Origin: an uncultured Polaribacter sp.
Lineage (GTDB): Bacteria; Bacteroidota; Bacteroidia; Flavobacteriales; Flavobacteriaceae
Direction of reading: 5' to 3'
Length of the DNA: 46,711 bases
Assembly: GCF_947497695.1 (NCBI RefSeq)
Contig: NZ_CANMHM010000017.1
Coordinates: 1-46,711, forward strand
Shown here: piece after piece, positions 24,876 through 34,208 of the stretch
Numbering within the stretch: position 1 is the first letter of the stretch
How the letters are laid out: each line of letters begins with the position of its first letter
Position numbers and translations under genes: made by a program
Notes under the pieces: model-generated
The model's input: only the letters and a program-made list of their open reading frames with translations
Database searches by the model: none
Told to the model about the DNA's origin: nothing

Positions 24876-26186
24876 CTATTTTTTTGTCAGAAAGTTTAAA
24901 TAGGTTTTTGTATAATTATATTGATAAATGGTTTGATAATATTCTAATTGCTTTTGTGCAAACTGTGTTTCTGCCATTAATAAATCGGCTGTTTTTTCTA
25001 AACCTTCTTTAAATCTATTTTTTCTTATTCTTAAAGATTCTTCAGATTGCTCAACTGCTAATTTTGTTAATTCTAAACTGTTTTTAGCATCAACTAATTG
25101 GCGTTTTACTTTATTCAATTCTAAATTACTTTTAGATACATATTGATTGTATGCTAATTTCGATTTTTCGAATTCTGCTTTACTTTTTTGTGCTTTTCCA
25201 AAACGTTTAGAACCTTGAAAAATATCCCAACTTAATTGTGCCCCAATGATATAACCATTTGCATTACCTTGAAAAACTTTGTTATCGTACATTTCATAAC
25301 TTCCAAATGCATTTAAACGTGGTAAAAAAGCCATTTTATCTGCTTTATTCATTGCTTCAAAACCTTTTAAAGCCAATTCCATTGCTTTGATATCTGCTCT
25401 GTTTTCAGAAATATTTTTATCATCAACATTTAAACCTGTAACCGATAAATTTTCTGTTGGTTTGTAAACAACATCACTTTTATCATCCATTAAAAAAGAC
25501 AAATAATTAGATGCATTTTGCACATTGCTTTTTGCAGTTTGTAACTGATTTTTAACTTCTGTAACATGAATTTCAACATTTAAAACATCAGCTCGTTGTA
25601 AAAAACCTTGTTTAAAACTATTGTCTGCCATAAGTTTATTTGCATTTGAGGTTTCTAAAGCTTTTTCTAAAACAGCTACTCCTTGATACGCTAATTGCAA
25701 TTGCATATATGCTTTTTCTACTTCGAACACCAAATAATCTTGTGTTCTTGCTGTTTTTAAAGACGTGGCTTCCATTTTAGATTTTGCTGCTTTACGTTGA
25801 TAAAAGCCATCTAAATTTATTAATGGTTGTTCTACTTTAATAATCGTTGCAAAATTCTGAGTAGTTGTTGGATCATTTAACAAAGAAGGATTAAAATCGT
25901 TTTGCGTTAAAATTCCTTGATTTAATTTAGACCCAAAAGCCATTAGTGGATTTGTGGTAGAAATACCTGTATGACTTGCAGTAATGTTTGGTAAAAAAAC
26001 TGCATTTGTTTGTTTATAATCTGCTTTAGCAACATTAAAATCTTCTTTAGAAATTTTTAAGGATAAATTATTTTCAGAAATTTTAGACAAAACTTCAGAT
26101 TTATCAATCGAAATTATCTCTTGTGCAGGTAATTGTTGAGAAAGCAATAACCCAATTATAAGTACGCTCTTCATTATTTTTTTCAT
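24876..26186 (-). CDS. TolC-family outer membrane efflux protein (first operon)
   Basis: The 436-residue protein has a Sec signal peptide (KSVLIIGLLLSQQLPAQEI, cleavage near residue 22). The duplicated TolC repeats are long alpha-helices with SLKISKEDFNVAKADYKQTN and, in the second half, the LSWDIFQGSKRFGKAQKSKA strand-helix pair. The end is QFAQKQLEYYQTIYQYNYTK. It forms the trimeric outer-membrane duct of the pump complex. It is the first gene of the operon and lies behind a Crp/Fnr-type box with a -7 motif (26206-26249). Having TolC first and the adaptor and pump after it is common in Bacteroidetes. Confidence 0.9.
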   Translation of the reverse strand: MKKIMKSVLIIGLLLSQQLPAQEIISIDKSEVLSKISENNLSLKISKEDFNVAKADYKQTNAVFLPNITASHTGISTTNPLMAFGSKLNQGILTQNDFNPSLLNDPTTTQNFATIIKVEQPLINLDGFYQRKAAKSKMEATSLKTARTQDYLVFEVEKAYMQLQLAYQGVAVLEKALETSNANKLMADNSFKQGFLQRADVLNVEIHVTEVKNQLQTAKSNVQNASNYLSFLMDDKSDVVYKPTENLSVTGLNVDDKNISENRADIKAMELALKGFEAMNKADKMAFLPRLNAFGSYEMYDNKVFQGNANGYIIGAQLSWDIFQGSKRFGKAQKSKAEFEKSKLAYNQYVSKSNLELNKVKRQLVDAKNSLELTKLAVEQSEESLRIRKNRFKEGLEKTADLLMAETQFAQKQLEYYQTIYQYNYTKTYLNFLTKK

Positions 26187-26205
26187 CTGTTATATTTTAA
26201 CAATG

Positions 26206-26249
26206 CAAAACTAAAGTGAATAAAACCTTTTTTTAGTAACATTAGTTAC
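26206..26249 (-). promoter_or_regulatory. Crp/Fnr-type promoter of the TolC-RND operon
   Basis: The box GTAAC-ATTA-GTTAC lies at 26236-26249. On the minus strand TAGTTTTG (26213-26206) follows after exactly 22 bases. There is no TTG -33, as expected for an activator-dependent promoter with a site centred near -42. The ATG lies 19 bases downstream of the -7 motif. Confidence 0.75.
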
Positions 26250-26254
26250 CAAAG

Positions 26255-26291
26255 AAAAAGCACCTAAATCATAAAGACTTAAGTGCTTTTT
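26255..26291. terminator. Terminator of the DUF2202 gene
   Basis: On the minus strand AAAAAGCAC and GTGCTTTTT pair around a 19-base loop with inner pairs. The stem ends in a T-run and sits just upstream of the next Crp/Fnr box. Confidence 0.8.
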
Positions 26292-26311
26292 AACCAACTT
26301 AAAAATTAAAA

Positions 26312-26968
26312 CTAATTACATTGTTCGTTACTACCATTTATAATGGCATCAAAGGCATCTTGGGTTATAAATTGTGGTGTGTATGTGCCTCCTTTTTTAT
26401 CTAAACCTTTTATAAAACTTCTTAAGTGATTTCTTGAGCCACATATTAAATTTTGATATACATTTATTAAAGTATTATTTTCTGTAAGAGAAACGTAGCT
26501 TTCTAAATCTTTGATATCTAAATCTTCTATGGTTGCACCAATTTTTAAAGCTTCTACAGCACTTTTAGCACCATCTATTACAAAGCTATCATAATGGTTT
26601 TGTAATTCTTGATTGCTAAAAATGCCTTCTGGTAAAATAGTATAGGAAATCTTATGTTGTTTTAATAAGTTTTCAATGGCATCTATATGCGTTTGTTCAC
26701 TTTTTTTAATGTTTGCAAACTGATTTAAACCCCAAGTTTTGTCTAAATATTCATAGGTGTCTCTTGCTAATTTTTCTTCTTCTAACATAAACAATAATGC
26801 TTCAGAATCTTCTAGTAAAATAGTTGCATTATCATCTAAATTTACAATGTCATCTTGATTGTTAAACATTTCTAGCGTATCACTAGAATCTTCTGAACAC
26901 CCATATATTAGTATGGCAAAAGTTATCACTAGAAAAAGGTTTACTGTTTTTTTGATTGCTGTTTTCAT
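26312..26968 (-). CDS. DUF2202 ferritin-like lipoprotein
   Basis: The 218-residue protein has a lipoprotein leader (FLVITFAILIYGC, Cys about 24). A ferritin-like DUF2202 domain follows, with EEEKLARDTYEYL (helix A), SEQTHIDAIENLL (E..H pair, helix B) and CGSRNHLRSFIKGLDKKG (helix D with the NH.R motif). These Glu/His positions suggest a diiron site. The function of the family is not known. It stands as a single gene with its own Crp/Fnr-type promoter (26996-27039) and terminator, lying between cydAB and the RND operon. Being exported and co-regulated with an oxidase, it may handle iron or oxidants in the periplasm (inference). Confidence 0.85.
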   Translation of the reverse strand: MKTAIKKTVNLFLVITFAILIYGCSEDSSDTLEMFNNQDDIVNLDDNATILLEDSEALLFMLEEEKLARDTYEYLDKTWGLNQFANIKKSEQTHIDAIENLLKQHKISYTILPEGIFSNQELQNHYDSFVIDGAKSAVEALKIGATIEDLDIKDLESYVSLTENNTLINVYQNLICGSRNHLRSFIKGLDKKGGTYTPQFITQDAFDAIINGSNEQCN

Positions 26969-26995
26969 AATTTCTAAAATTTAAAATTCTTTGTA

Positions 26996-27039
26996 TAAAG
27001 ATATTATGAAAAAAAGAAGTTATTAGTAACTTAGGTTAC
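26996..27039 (-). promoter_or_regulatory. Crp/Fnr-type promoter of the DUF2202 gene
   Basis: The box GTAAC-TTAG-GTTAC lies at 27026-27039. TATCTTTA (27003-26996, minus strand) follows after 22 bases. The ATG is 27 bases further on. Confidence 0.75.
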
Positions 27040-27041
27040 AC

Positions 27042-27067
27042 AAAAAAAGCACCTTAAAGGTGCTTTT
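27042..27067 (-). terminator. Terminator of cydAB
   Basis: On the minus strand AAAAGCACCTT and AAGGTGCTTTT form an 11-bp palindromic stem followed by more Ts (seven in all). It ends two bases before the next Crp/Fnr box. Confidence 0.9.
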
Positions 27068-27091
27068 AGAGTTTTTTGAAAAATATATATT

Positions 27092-28138
27092 TTAATAACT
27101 AGTATCATCTAACTTTACCTTACCATGAAAGGTTTTGTACAAAAATAAAAAGTAACCCGCTAAAAGTGGTGCACCAATTACAACAATTGTTAGCATAATT
27201 CCTAACGATTTTTGTGAAGAAGCTGCATTGTATATGTTAACACTAAATTTAGGATCTATTGTAGATGGTAATAAAACAGGATACAATTGAAACGCAACTA
27301 ACATTAATAAAAAAGCCATAGTTAAAGAAGAAAAAACCAAAGCATTTGCATATTTTTTCTTAGAAACCAACCTTGGCACATTTGCTACTGCTAAAAAAGC
27401 CAAAATTGGTAAAATAAAAAATACTGGATATTCTTTAAATTTATCAGTAACACCTGGTAAAAAAACAAGTGTATATAAAGAGGTTACAGCAAAACTAACG
27501 ATAAAAAATAGCATCCCTTTTTTTAGTAAAAACGTTAATCTTGCGTATAAACGGCCTTCTGTTTTCAATAATAAAAAGATAGCTCCTTGTGTCATAAAAA
27601 TTGACAAAGTTGTGAAACCAACCATAATTGCATACGGACTTAAAAACGCAAAAAATATTCCACCTTTATAGCTAAAATTTTCACCAAGTTCAAAACCCTG
27701 TAAGACGTTTCCTAAAACAACGCCTAACAAAAAGGCAATTAAAGTATTGGAAATAAAATAAATGATATCCCAAGTTTTACGCCACCAAGTCATTTTTTCT
27801 GCGCTTCTAAACTTTATGGCAGATGATCTTAAAACCAACAATACTAAAAATAGCATAAACGGAATATACATTGCAGATAACATAGTTGCATACATTACTG
27901 GAAAACCAGCAAACAAAGCTCCACCACCAATAATTAACCAAACTTGATTAGCATCCCAAAGTGGACCTATGGCATTAATAGCAATTCGTCTGCTTAAATC
28001 TTTTTTAAAGAACAAATGCCATGCACCTGCACCATAATCAAAACCTTCTAAAATGGCATATCCTGAAAATAATAAACCCACAACCAAATACCAAAGTGTT
28101 GGATAATCTATCCCTAAAAACGTTTCTAACTCTACCAT
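27092..28138 (-). CDS. cydB: Cytochrome bd ubiquinol/menaquinol oxidase subunit II
   Basis: The 348-residue integral membrane subunit starts TFLGIDYPTLWYLVVGLLFS and GYAILEGFDYGAGAWHLF, the conserved N-terminal block of CydB. GPLWDANQVWLIIGGGALFAGFPVMY follows, holding conserved Trp and Asn residues. It then has seven further helices. CydB pairs with CydA (one base apart). The enzyme reduces O2 to water with high affinity and without proton pumping, and in many bacteria it tolerates nitric oxide and cyanide. No small CydX gene is seen immediately after it before the terminator at 27067. Confidence 0.95.
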   Translation of the reverse strand: MVELETFLGIDYPTLWYLVVGLLFSGYAILEGFDYGAGAWHLFFKKDLSRRIAINAIGPLWDANQVWLIIGGGALFAGFPVMYATMLSAMYIPFMLFLVLLVLRSSAIKFRSAEKMTWWRKTWDIIYFISNTLIAFLLGVVLGNVLQGFELGENFSYKGGIFFAFLSPYAIMVGFTTLSIFMTQGAIFLLLKTEGRLYARLTFLLKKGMLFFIVSFAVTSLYTLVFLPGVTDKFKEYPVFFILPILAFLAVANVPRLVSKKKYANALVFSSLTMAFLLMLVAFQLYPVLLPSTIDPKFSVNIYNAASSQKSLGIMLTIVVIGAPLLAGYFLFLYKTFHGKVKLDDTSY

Positions 28139-28139
28139 C

Positions 28140-29486
28140 TTATATAATTTTTAAATCATTTTTAACTTCATCATAAGGGCCGCTTATTATCTTCTTGTTT
28201 AAAGAATAGATAAACAACAGAAATAATATGGTGTAAACAACTAAAAATAATATCAATGAAAAAAGAATTTGATTTGATGACACTTCTTGCGAAAAACCTT
28301 CATCGGTTCTTAAATGCCCATAAACAATCCAAGGTTGTCTGCCCATTTCTGCTGCAAACCAACCTACTTGATTAGCTATTTGTGGTAAAATAACTGAGAA
28401 AGCAAAAATCTGTAACAACCATTTTTTGTCAAATAACTTTCCTTTCCACCATAAAAAACTAGCAGATACTGTTAAAGCGATTAAGAACATTCCAATAGAA
28501 ATCATGATATGATAAAACTGGAAAACAGCATTTACTTGATTGGGTCTGTCCTCTTCAGGGAATGCGTTTAAGCCTGTTATTGGTTCCTCAAAATCTTGAT
28601 GTACTAAAAAAGATAATCCACCTGGTAAAGCCAAACCTGTAACTTCTTGACTTTCGTTATCAACCCAACCAAACAAGTACAAATCTGCAGGCGCAGATTT
28701 CTCATAATGCCCCTCCATAGCAGCTAATTTTGCAGGTTGATTTTTGGCAACTCCATCTGCAGAACTATGACCTGAAAGCAATTGCGTTAAAGAAAATATA
28801 GTTGCTACAGCTAAAGCAATTTTAAATGCTTTTTTAGAAATTGTAATATATCGTCCTTTTAAAAGATAATAGGCATGAACACTTAATACTAAAAATGCTC
28901 CCGCTAAAAATGCACCTTGCCAAACATGTATAATTCTGTCTACACTTGATGGATTAAAAACCATAGCCCAAAAATCGGTAACCTCTGCTCTTGCATTTAC
29001 TCCTTCGCCTACAATATGATAACCAGCAGGAGTTTGCTGCCAACTATTGGCTACCACAATCCAAACTGCAGAAAACATAGAACCTAAAAAAACACCAATT
29101 GTAGAGATAAAATGTACTTTTGGAGAAACCCTGTTCCATCCAAAAATTAAAATACCCAAAAATGTACTTTCTAAACCAAATGCAAAAAGACCTTCTGCAG
29201 CCAAAGCACTCCCAAAAATATCGCCAACATATCTAGAATAAACAGCCCAATTGGTCCCAAATTCAAACTCCATAATAATACCTGTGGCAACACCAATACC
29301 AAAAGTAATGGCAAATATTTTTAACCAAAAACGGGTTAATACTTCATAGTGTTTATTTCCAGTTTTTAAATATAAACCTTCCATAATTACCATAATTAAG
29401 CCAATACCAATACTTAAAGGCGGATAGATATAATGAAAGGCAATGGTAAAGGCAAACTGAATTCGTGCTAAAATTTCGGTATCCAT
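28140..29486 (-). CDS. cydA: Cytochrome bd oxidase subunit I
   Basis: The 448-residue subunit carries all hemes. RIQFAFTIAFHYIYPPLSIG contains the N-terminal His ligand. GFTWNRV-like GWNRVSPKVHF, the quinol-loop region after PAKLAAMEGHYEKSAPADLY, and GWFAAEMGRQPWIVYGHLRT (the Met ligand region is in this stretch) are all present. At 448 residues, compared with 522 in E. coli, it belongs to the short Q-loop group. The ATG lies 21 bases after a -7 motif and 52 bases after a Crp/Fnr-type box, so cydAB should respond to the local regulator. Confidence 0.95.
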   Translation of the reverse strand: MDTEILARIQFAFTIAFHYIYPPLSIGIGLIMVIMEGLYLKTGNKHYEVLTRFWLKIFAITFGIGVATGIIMEFEFGTNWAVYSRYVGDIFGSALAAEGLFAFGLESTFLGILIFGWNRVSPKVHFISTIGVFLGSMFSAVWIVVANSWQQTPAGYHIVGEGVNARAEVTDFWAMVFNPSSVDRIIHVWQGAFLAGAFLVLSVHAYYLLKGRYITISKKAFKIALAVATIFSLTQLLSGHSSADGVAKNQPAKLAAMEGHYEKSAPADLYLFGWVDNESQEVTGLALPGGLSFLVHQDFEEPITGLNAFPEEDRPNQVNAVFQFYHIMISIGMFLIALTVSASFLWWKGKLFDKKWLLQIFAFSVILPQIANQVGWFAAEMGRQPWIVYGHLRTDEGFSQEVSSNQILFSLILFLVVYTILFLLFIYSLNKKIISGPYDEVKNDLKII

Positions 29487-29507
29487 AATAGAAATATTTA
29501 AGTTTTG

Positions 29508-29551
29508 TAAAGGTAAAATCTTAGATTTAATCTATTGGTAACAAATATTAC
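29508..29551 (-). promoter_or_regulatory. Crp/Fnr-type promoter of cydAB
   Basis: The box GTAAC-AAAT-ATTAC (one mismatch) lies at 29538-29551 and overlaps the stop of the methyltransferase gene. TACCTTTA (29515-29508, minus strand) follows after 22 bases. Confidence 0.75.
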
Positions 29552-30129
29552 ATATTGGTAATTTTAACAAATAGCTCTATACCTTTTCTATTGTGAAAAG
29601 AATTGTAACAAGATTCCATTTGAATATTTTTAAAATAAGGTTGAAAATATTCTAGATATTCAGCTTTATTTCCACCAAAAGGTGGATGATCTTCGTTAAG
29701 TTTTGCATCAAAAAGCAAACCAACTAATTTGCCATTATTATTTAACAACTCATTTATTTTTGATGCATATTTTGGTCTTAAATCTGGATTTATGGCACAG
29801 AAAAAAGTTTGTTCAATGACTAAATCAAAAGAAACATGTAAATCAAAAAAATTAGCATGTATTAATTGATTTTCAGGAAAACTTGGAACTCGCTTTTTTA
29901 AATTTTCTAAAGGAATTTTAGAAATATCAACCACAAAAACGTTTTTAAAGCCATTTTTAAAAAGATATTCTGCTTCATAAGAATTGCCTCCTCCAGGAAT
30001 TAAAATTTTTGTATCTTTATTTTTTAATTGATCAAAATAAGCTTTTAAAGGCGGAGAAACTTCGCCTAAATCCCAGCCAATTTTATTTGTTTTGTATTTA
30101 TTTTCCCAAAAAAAATCATTTAGCTCCAT
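29548..30129 (-). CDS. SAM-dependent methyltransferase, TPMT (thiopurine S-methyltransferase) family
   Basis: Starting at ATG 30129 the protein has 193 residues and begins MELNDFFWENKYKTNKIGWD, the typical opening of bacterial TPMT-like enzymes (FW...GWDLGEVSPPL). ILIPGGGNSYEAEYLF is the SAM-binding motif I, VVDIS motif Post-I, and FDLVIEQTFFCAINPDLR the family's EqtffCal block. A longer reading from 30162 is rejected because its first codons ATG TAC TTT TGG contain the -7 motif TACTTTTG (30159-30152), which would place the transcript start inside it. The family methylates thiols and also selenium or tellurium compounds. The real substrate is unknown. Confidence 0.85.
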   Translation of the reverse strand: MELNDFFWENKYKTNKIGWDLGEVSPPLKAYFDQLKNKDTKILIPGGGNSYEAEYLFKNGFKNVFVVDISKIPLENLKKRVPSFPENQLIHANFFDLHVSFDLVIEQTFFCAINPDLRPKYASKINELLNNNGKLVGLLFDAKLNEDHPPFGGNKAEYLEYFQPYFKNIQMESCYNSFHNRKGIELFVKITNM

Positions 30130-30151
30130 TATACTTCGCATTTCTTCATAC

Positions 30152-30159
30152 CAAAAGTA
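30152..30159 (-). promoter_or_regulatory. -7 element of the methyltransferase gene
   Basis: TACTTTTG on the minus strand predicts a start near 30146 and thus a ~16-base leader before ATG 30129. It decides the start codon choice. No clear -33. Confidence 0.45.
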
Positions 30160-30294
30160 CATTTTAATAAATTTAGTACATTAAAATTGTGCCTTACCAT
30201 TATCTTAAAATTTAGTTAAAAACAATTTTGTTCCATTAATTAATTAAACCTTTGTTAGGTTAATTTGTCCATAAATCAAAGTAACCATAACAAA

Positions 30295-33036
30295 ATGCAA
30301 AAGATATTAGTACTTATTAGCTTTTTTTTAACATCATCTATATACACTCAAACGCAAGATTTTAATATTACGGGCAACATTAAATCTGCAGATGATAAAG
30401 AAATACTAGAAGCTGCAACAGTACATTTAGAGAGATTGAAAGATAGCAGTATCATTTCTTACACAATTTCTGACGCTAAAGGAAACTTTGAAATTAAAGG
30501 CAAAACATTAGATACTAAAATAAAACTAGTCGTTTCTTTTATCGGTTTTAAAGCATACACTAAAACTATTACTGTTAAAAACCAAAACACAGGTACTTTA
30601 TTCTTAAAAACTGAGAATAATTTAGATGAAATTATCATTAAAACTTCTGCTCCTATTATTATTAAAAAAGATACGGTAGAGTTTAACGTAAAATCTTTTA
30701 AAACAAAAGCAGATGCTAATGTTGAGGATTTACTTAAAAAACTACCAGGTGTTGAAGTTGACTTAGAGGGAGCTATTACTGTTAATGGTAAACCAGTGAA
30801 TAAAATTTTAGTAAACGGAAAACCTTTTTTTGGCAACGATCCTACTATAACTACCAGAAATTTAACTAAAGAAATTATTGAAAAAATACAAATTACAGAT
30901 ACAAAAACCAATGCCCAAGCTTTTTCTGGCGAAGATTCTGATGGAGAAAACAAAACCATTAACTTAACTATTAAAAAAGAAAATAACAAAGGTTATTTTG
31001 GCAAAGTTGCAGCAGGAAAAGGCTCTAATGATCGTTATGAATATGCTGGTTTAGGTACACGTTTTCAACAAAGTGAAAGAATTGGTTTGCTTGCTGGAGG
31101 TAATAATATTAATGCTCCTGGGTTTAGCTTTGGAAACCAAAGAAATCAATTTGGTGGAAATAATAGAAGTTTTGGTGGCGGACAAGGTATTGTAACTTCG
31201 AATAATTATGGGGTAAATTACATCAATACTTTTAAAAAAATATTTGAATTCTCTGGAGATTATTTTTACAAAAACAGTGAATCAGAAAATAAATCAACAA
31301 GAAATAGAGAAACTTTTTTAGCAAATGGTGACAGCTTTACCAGAAATTCTGAAAGCGATACTTTTAACGAAAGTGATAGCCATGATGCAAGCATCGATTT
31401 TGAAATAGAAATAGACAGTACTTTTAGAATTGACATAGAGAGTGATTTTAACAGAGATGTAAATAGAAATACTTACAATAGCACATCTAACAGTTTAAAC
31501 AATAGTAAAACACTTACCAATACTTCTAACATAAATTCTATTGCAGATTCTCAAAGAAATCGATTTGATAATGAAATAAATATTACCAAAAAACTGGGCA
31601 ATAAAGGTGCTTTTATTAGGGCAGAAATTACTGCAAATTTAAACCAAAGTGAAACTGAAGATTTTGTAAAATCTGAAGCTACTATTTTTGGAGATAATCC
31701 AAATCAAATTATTAGAAACCAATATTCTGATGGAAGTTCTAATCAAGAGCAAATTGGTAGTGAAGTAACGTATCGTTATCCACTTTTAGCAAATAAATTA
31801 TTTGTTGATGTTGCTTATGAATATGGCAATACAAAAACAGAAACAAAACGTAGTACCTTTAATTTTGATGAAACTACAAATGATTTTACAGATTTTAGTG
31901 ATTTATTAAGTACCGATTTTGAATATTTAGACAAAACAAAAAGACCAAGTGCAGAACTCGAATTTAGAAACGATAAATGGTCTGCTTCTGCAGAAATAGC
32001 ACACATTAACAGATCCTTAGAAAACAAAGACTATTTAAGACCAGAAACAAATTTGCAAAGAACGTTTAATAACCTAGAATATGGTGCAAGTATGCGTTAC
32101 AGACCAAGCAAAAGTAAACGCTTTAGACTTCGATATAATTTTAGAAACAACACTCCAAATTTATCTCAATTACAACCTTTTAGAGATGAATCTAACCCAC
32201 TTAATATTGTTACAGGAAACCCTACTTTAACCCCCTCTAAAACACATAGCTTACGTTTTGGATTTTCTAACTTTAATTGGCAAAAAAGAACTGGTTTTTG
32301 GTCTTTTGCAAACCTATCTTTTACAAATGACAGAGTGGTATCTAATACAATTATTAATACCAATACTTTAATTAGAGAAACAAGCTATGCAAATGTAAAT
32401 GGTTTTTATAACATTAGAGTTGGTGGTAGTTATAGTTCTTCTAAAAAATGGGAAGATTTTGGAAGCTTAAAAACAGAACTTTCTCTTTTTGGAACACATA
32501 ATAAAAACATCAACTTTAACAATGGCATAAAATACTCTAGCAAAACCACAAATATATCTCCAAGAATTGGCTTTGATTTTAACTGGGACAAAGTGCTACA
32601 GATGAGACCAGAATATTCAATTTCGTATAACAATAACAGATATGATATTGAGCAATTTGAAGATAGAGACTTTGTGAGTCATGATATTAATATTGCTACA
32701 GCAACCTTTTTACCAAAGAAATTTGAATGGAGAAATGATGTAAGATATAACTACAACCCAAATATTGCAGATGGTTTTCAAAAAAGTGCATGGTTTTGGA
32801 ACACCTCTTTACGTTATGCTATTTTAAAAGATAATGGTGCTATTAGCTTAAGAGTTTTTGACCTATTAAACCAAAACACCAATGCAAGAAGAACTGCTTC
32901 AGAAGATTTTATTCAAGATTCATCTAGTACTGTATTAAACCAATATGCAATGCTTGCCTTTAGTTGGAAATTTAATAGTTTGGGTAGTGCAGGTAAAAAG
33001 TTTGAACCCTCTCGTAGAAGAAGAAGATATCGTTAA
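30295..33036 (+). CDS. Outer membrane beta-barrel receptor with carboxypeptidase-regulatory domain (TonB-receptor-like)
   Basis: From ATG 30295 the protein has 913 residues. The earlier TTG at 30265 would only add a polar tail before the signal peptide KILVLISFFLTSSIYTQTQD. A carboxypeptidase-regulatory-like domain (NITGNIKSADDKEILEAATV to about residue 100) follows, then a plug (DTVEFNVKSFKTKADANVED, LLKKLPGVEVD, ILVNGKPFFGNDP). The rest is a long beta-barrel rich in Asn/Ser/Thr with alternating strands, ending in a basic FEPSRRRRRYR tail. This is the OMP_b-brl_3 type common in Bacteroidetes, sometimes labelled TonB-dependent receptor. No SusD partner is adjacent, so a glycan-uptake role is not supported. 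The substrate is unknown. Confidence 0.85.
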   Translation: MQKILVLISFFLTSSIYTQTQDFNITGNIKSADDKEILEAATVHLERLKDSSIISYTISDAKGNFEIKGKTLDTKIKLVVSFIGFKAYTKTITVKNQNTGTLFLKTENNLDEIIIKTSAPIIIKKDTVEFNVKSFKTKADANVEDLLKKLPGVEVDLEGAITVNGKPVNKILVNGKPFFGNDPTITTRNLTKEIIEKIQITDTKTNAQAFSGEDSDGENKTINLTIKKENNKGYFGKVAAGKGSNDRYEYAGLGTRFQQSERIGLLAGGNNINAPGFSFGNQRNQFGGNNRSFGGGQGIVTSNNYGVNYINTFKKIFEFSGDYFYKNSESENKSTRNRETFLANGDSFTRNSESDTFNESDSHDASIDFEIEIDSTFRIDIESDFNRDVNRNTYNSTSNSLNNSKTLTNTSNINSIADSQRNRFDNEINITKKLGNKGAFIRAEITANLNQSETEDFVKSEATIFGDNPNQIIRNQYSDGSSNQEQIGSEVTYRYPLLANKLFVDVAYEYGNTKTETKRSTFNFDETTNDFTDFSDLLSTDFEYLDKTKRPSAELEFRNDKWSASAEIAHINRSLENKDYLRPETNLQRTFNNLEYGASMRYRPSKSKRFRLRYNFRNNTPNLSQLQPFRDESNPLNIVTGNPTLTPSKTHSLRFGFSNFNWQKRTGFWSFANLSFTNDRVVSNTIINTNTLIRETSYANVNGFYNIRVGGSYSSSKKWEDFGSLKTELSLFGTHNKNINFNNGIKYSSKTTNISPRIGFDFNWDKVLQMRPEYSISYNNNRYDIEQFEDRDFVSHDINIATATFLPKKFEWRNDVRYNYNPNIADGFQKSAWFWNTSLRYAILKDNGAISLRVFDLLNQNTNARRTASEDFIQDSSSTVLNQYAMLAFSWKFNSLGSAGKKFEPSRRRRRYR

Positions 33037-33168
33037 TCCTAAACTAAATCTAATAAACATTTTTAATACATTATTTTAAATAGCTAACAAATATTAAATT
33101 CTTTGCTTAAAATAATTATAAATAAATTGTAAAAACTTAAATGATTTTCCTGCCAAAAAAAATGACGC

Positions 33169-33176
33169 TATATTTG
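33169..33176 (+). promoter_or_regulatory. -7 element of nadAB
   Basis: TATATTTG matches TAnnTTTG, with the ATG 27 bases downstream. The -33 region has only a T-rich stretch. Confidence 0.5.
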
Positions 33177-33203
33177 CATTATAGTTTAAAATAAACACTT
33201 TTT

Positions 33204-34199
33204 ATGAATACTTTAGAATTAGCAAAAAAAAATATTAATGAAAAAGGATTTTTAGATATTGAAACGCCTAATATTAATTATGTTGATGAAATTCTAAAGC
33301 TTAAAAAACAGAAAAACGCTGTTATTTTAGCACATTATTATCAAATTGATGAAATTCAAGAAATTGCAGATTTTGTAGGTGATAGTTTAGCTTTGGCTCA
33401 AAAAGCTGCAAAAACAGATGCTGATATTATTGTTTTTGCAGGTGTACATTTTATGGCTGAAACTGCAAAAATATTAAACCCAACCAAAAAAGTACTTTTA
33501 CCAGATTTGTTAGCAGGTTGTTCTTTAGCAGATTCTTGTCCGCCAGAAAGTTTTGCTGCTTTTAAAAAGCAACATCCAGATCATTTGGTGGTAACTTATA
33601 TTAACTGCTCTGCAGAGATTAAAGCGTTAAGCGATTATGTTTGTACCTCATCTAATGCTAGAAAAATTATTGATTCCATTCCTTTAGAGCAACCCATAAT
33701 TTTTGCTCCTGATAGAAATTTAGGCGATTATTTAAACAAAGAAACAGGTAGAGAAATGTTACTTTGGGATGGAGCTTGTATGGTACATGAGGCTTTTTCT
33801 ATGGAAAAATTGATCGATTTATACAAAGAGCATCCAGATGCAGAATTAATTGCACATCCAGAATCTGAGGCTCACATGTTAAAGGTTGCTAAATATATTG
33901 GCTCTACCTCAGGGCTTTTAAATCATGTTAAAAACAGTACAAAGAAAAAGTTTATTGTAGCTACAGAAGCAGGAATTTTATTTCAAATGTTACAAGAAAA
34001 TCCTGATAAAATAATTATACCTGCACCAGCAAAAGAAGACAATACCTGTGCTTGTAGTGAATGTGCTTACATGAAAATGAACACCATGAAAAAACTGTAT
34101 CTATGTTTAAAACACGAATTACCAAACATAGAGGTAGAAGCTGAATTGTGTAAAAAAGCAATAATTCCTATCAACAGAATGTTAGAACTTTCTAAATAA
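33204..34199 (+). CDS. nadA: Quinolinate synthase A
   Basis: The 331-residue enzyme condenses iminoaspartate with dihydroxyacetone phosphate to quinolinate in de novo NAD synthesis. Visible are [20 protein letters not shown] (substrate-binding His-Tyr), [12 protein letters not shown] (first cluster Cys region), [20 protein letters not shown] (second) and [12 protein letters not shown] (third). Together these ligate one oxygen-sensitive [4Fe-4S] cluster. It is followed after 9 bases by nadB, which makes its unstable substrate. The third enzyme, NadC, is not in the window. Confidence 0.95.
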   Translation: MNTLELAKKNINEKGFLDIETPNINYVDEILKLKKQKNAVILAHYYQIDEIQEIADFVGDSLALAQKAAKTDADIIVFAGVHFMAETAKILNPTKKVLLPDLLAGCSLADSCPPESFAAFKKQHPDHLVVTYINCSAEIKALSDYVCTSSNARKIIDSIPLEQPIIFAPDRNLGDYLNKETGREMLLWDGACMVHEAFSMEKLIDLYKEHPDAELIAHPESEAHMLKVAKYIGSTSGLLNHVKNSTKKKFIVATEAGILFQMLQENPDKIIIPAPAKEDNTCACSECAYMKMNTMKKLYLCLKHELPNIEVEAELCKKAIIPINRMLELSK

Positions 34200-34208
34200 C
34201 ACTTTAAA

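Noticed and set aside
30265..30294. TTG start ten codons upstream of the beta-barrel receptor
   Set aside because: It would place a polar stretch before the signal peptide; the ATG at 30295 gives a normal leader.
30459..30989. A 176-residue minus-strand ORF opposite the beta-barrel receptor
   Set aside because: Antisense shadow of a well-supported coding frame; composition is the complement of the receptor gene.
33085..33099. A weak Crp/Fnr-like box (CTAAC-AAAT-ATTAA) before nadA
   Set aside because: Only partial match to the palindrome, and it lies about 70 bases from the nadA -7 motif rather than 22.
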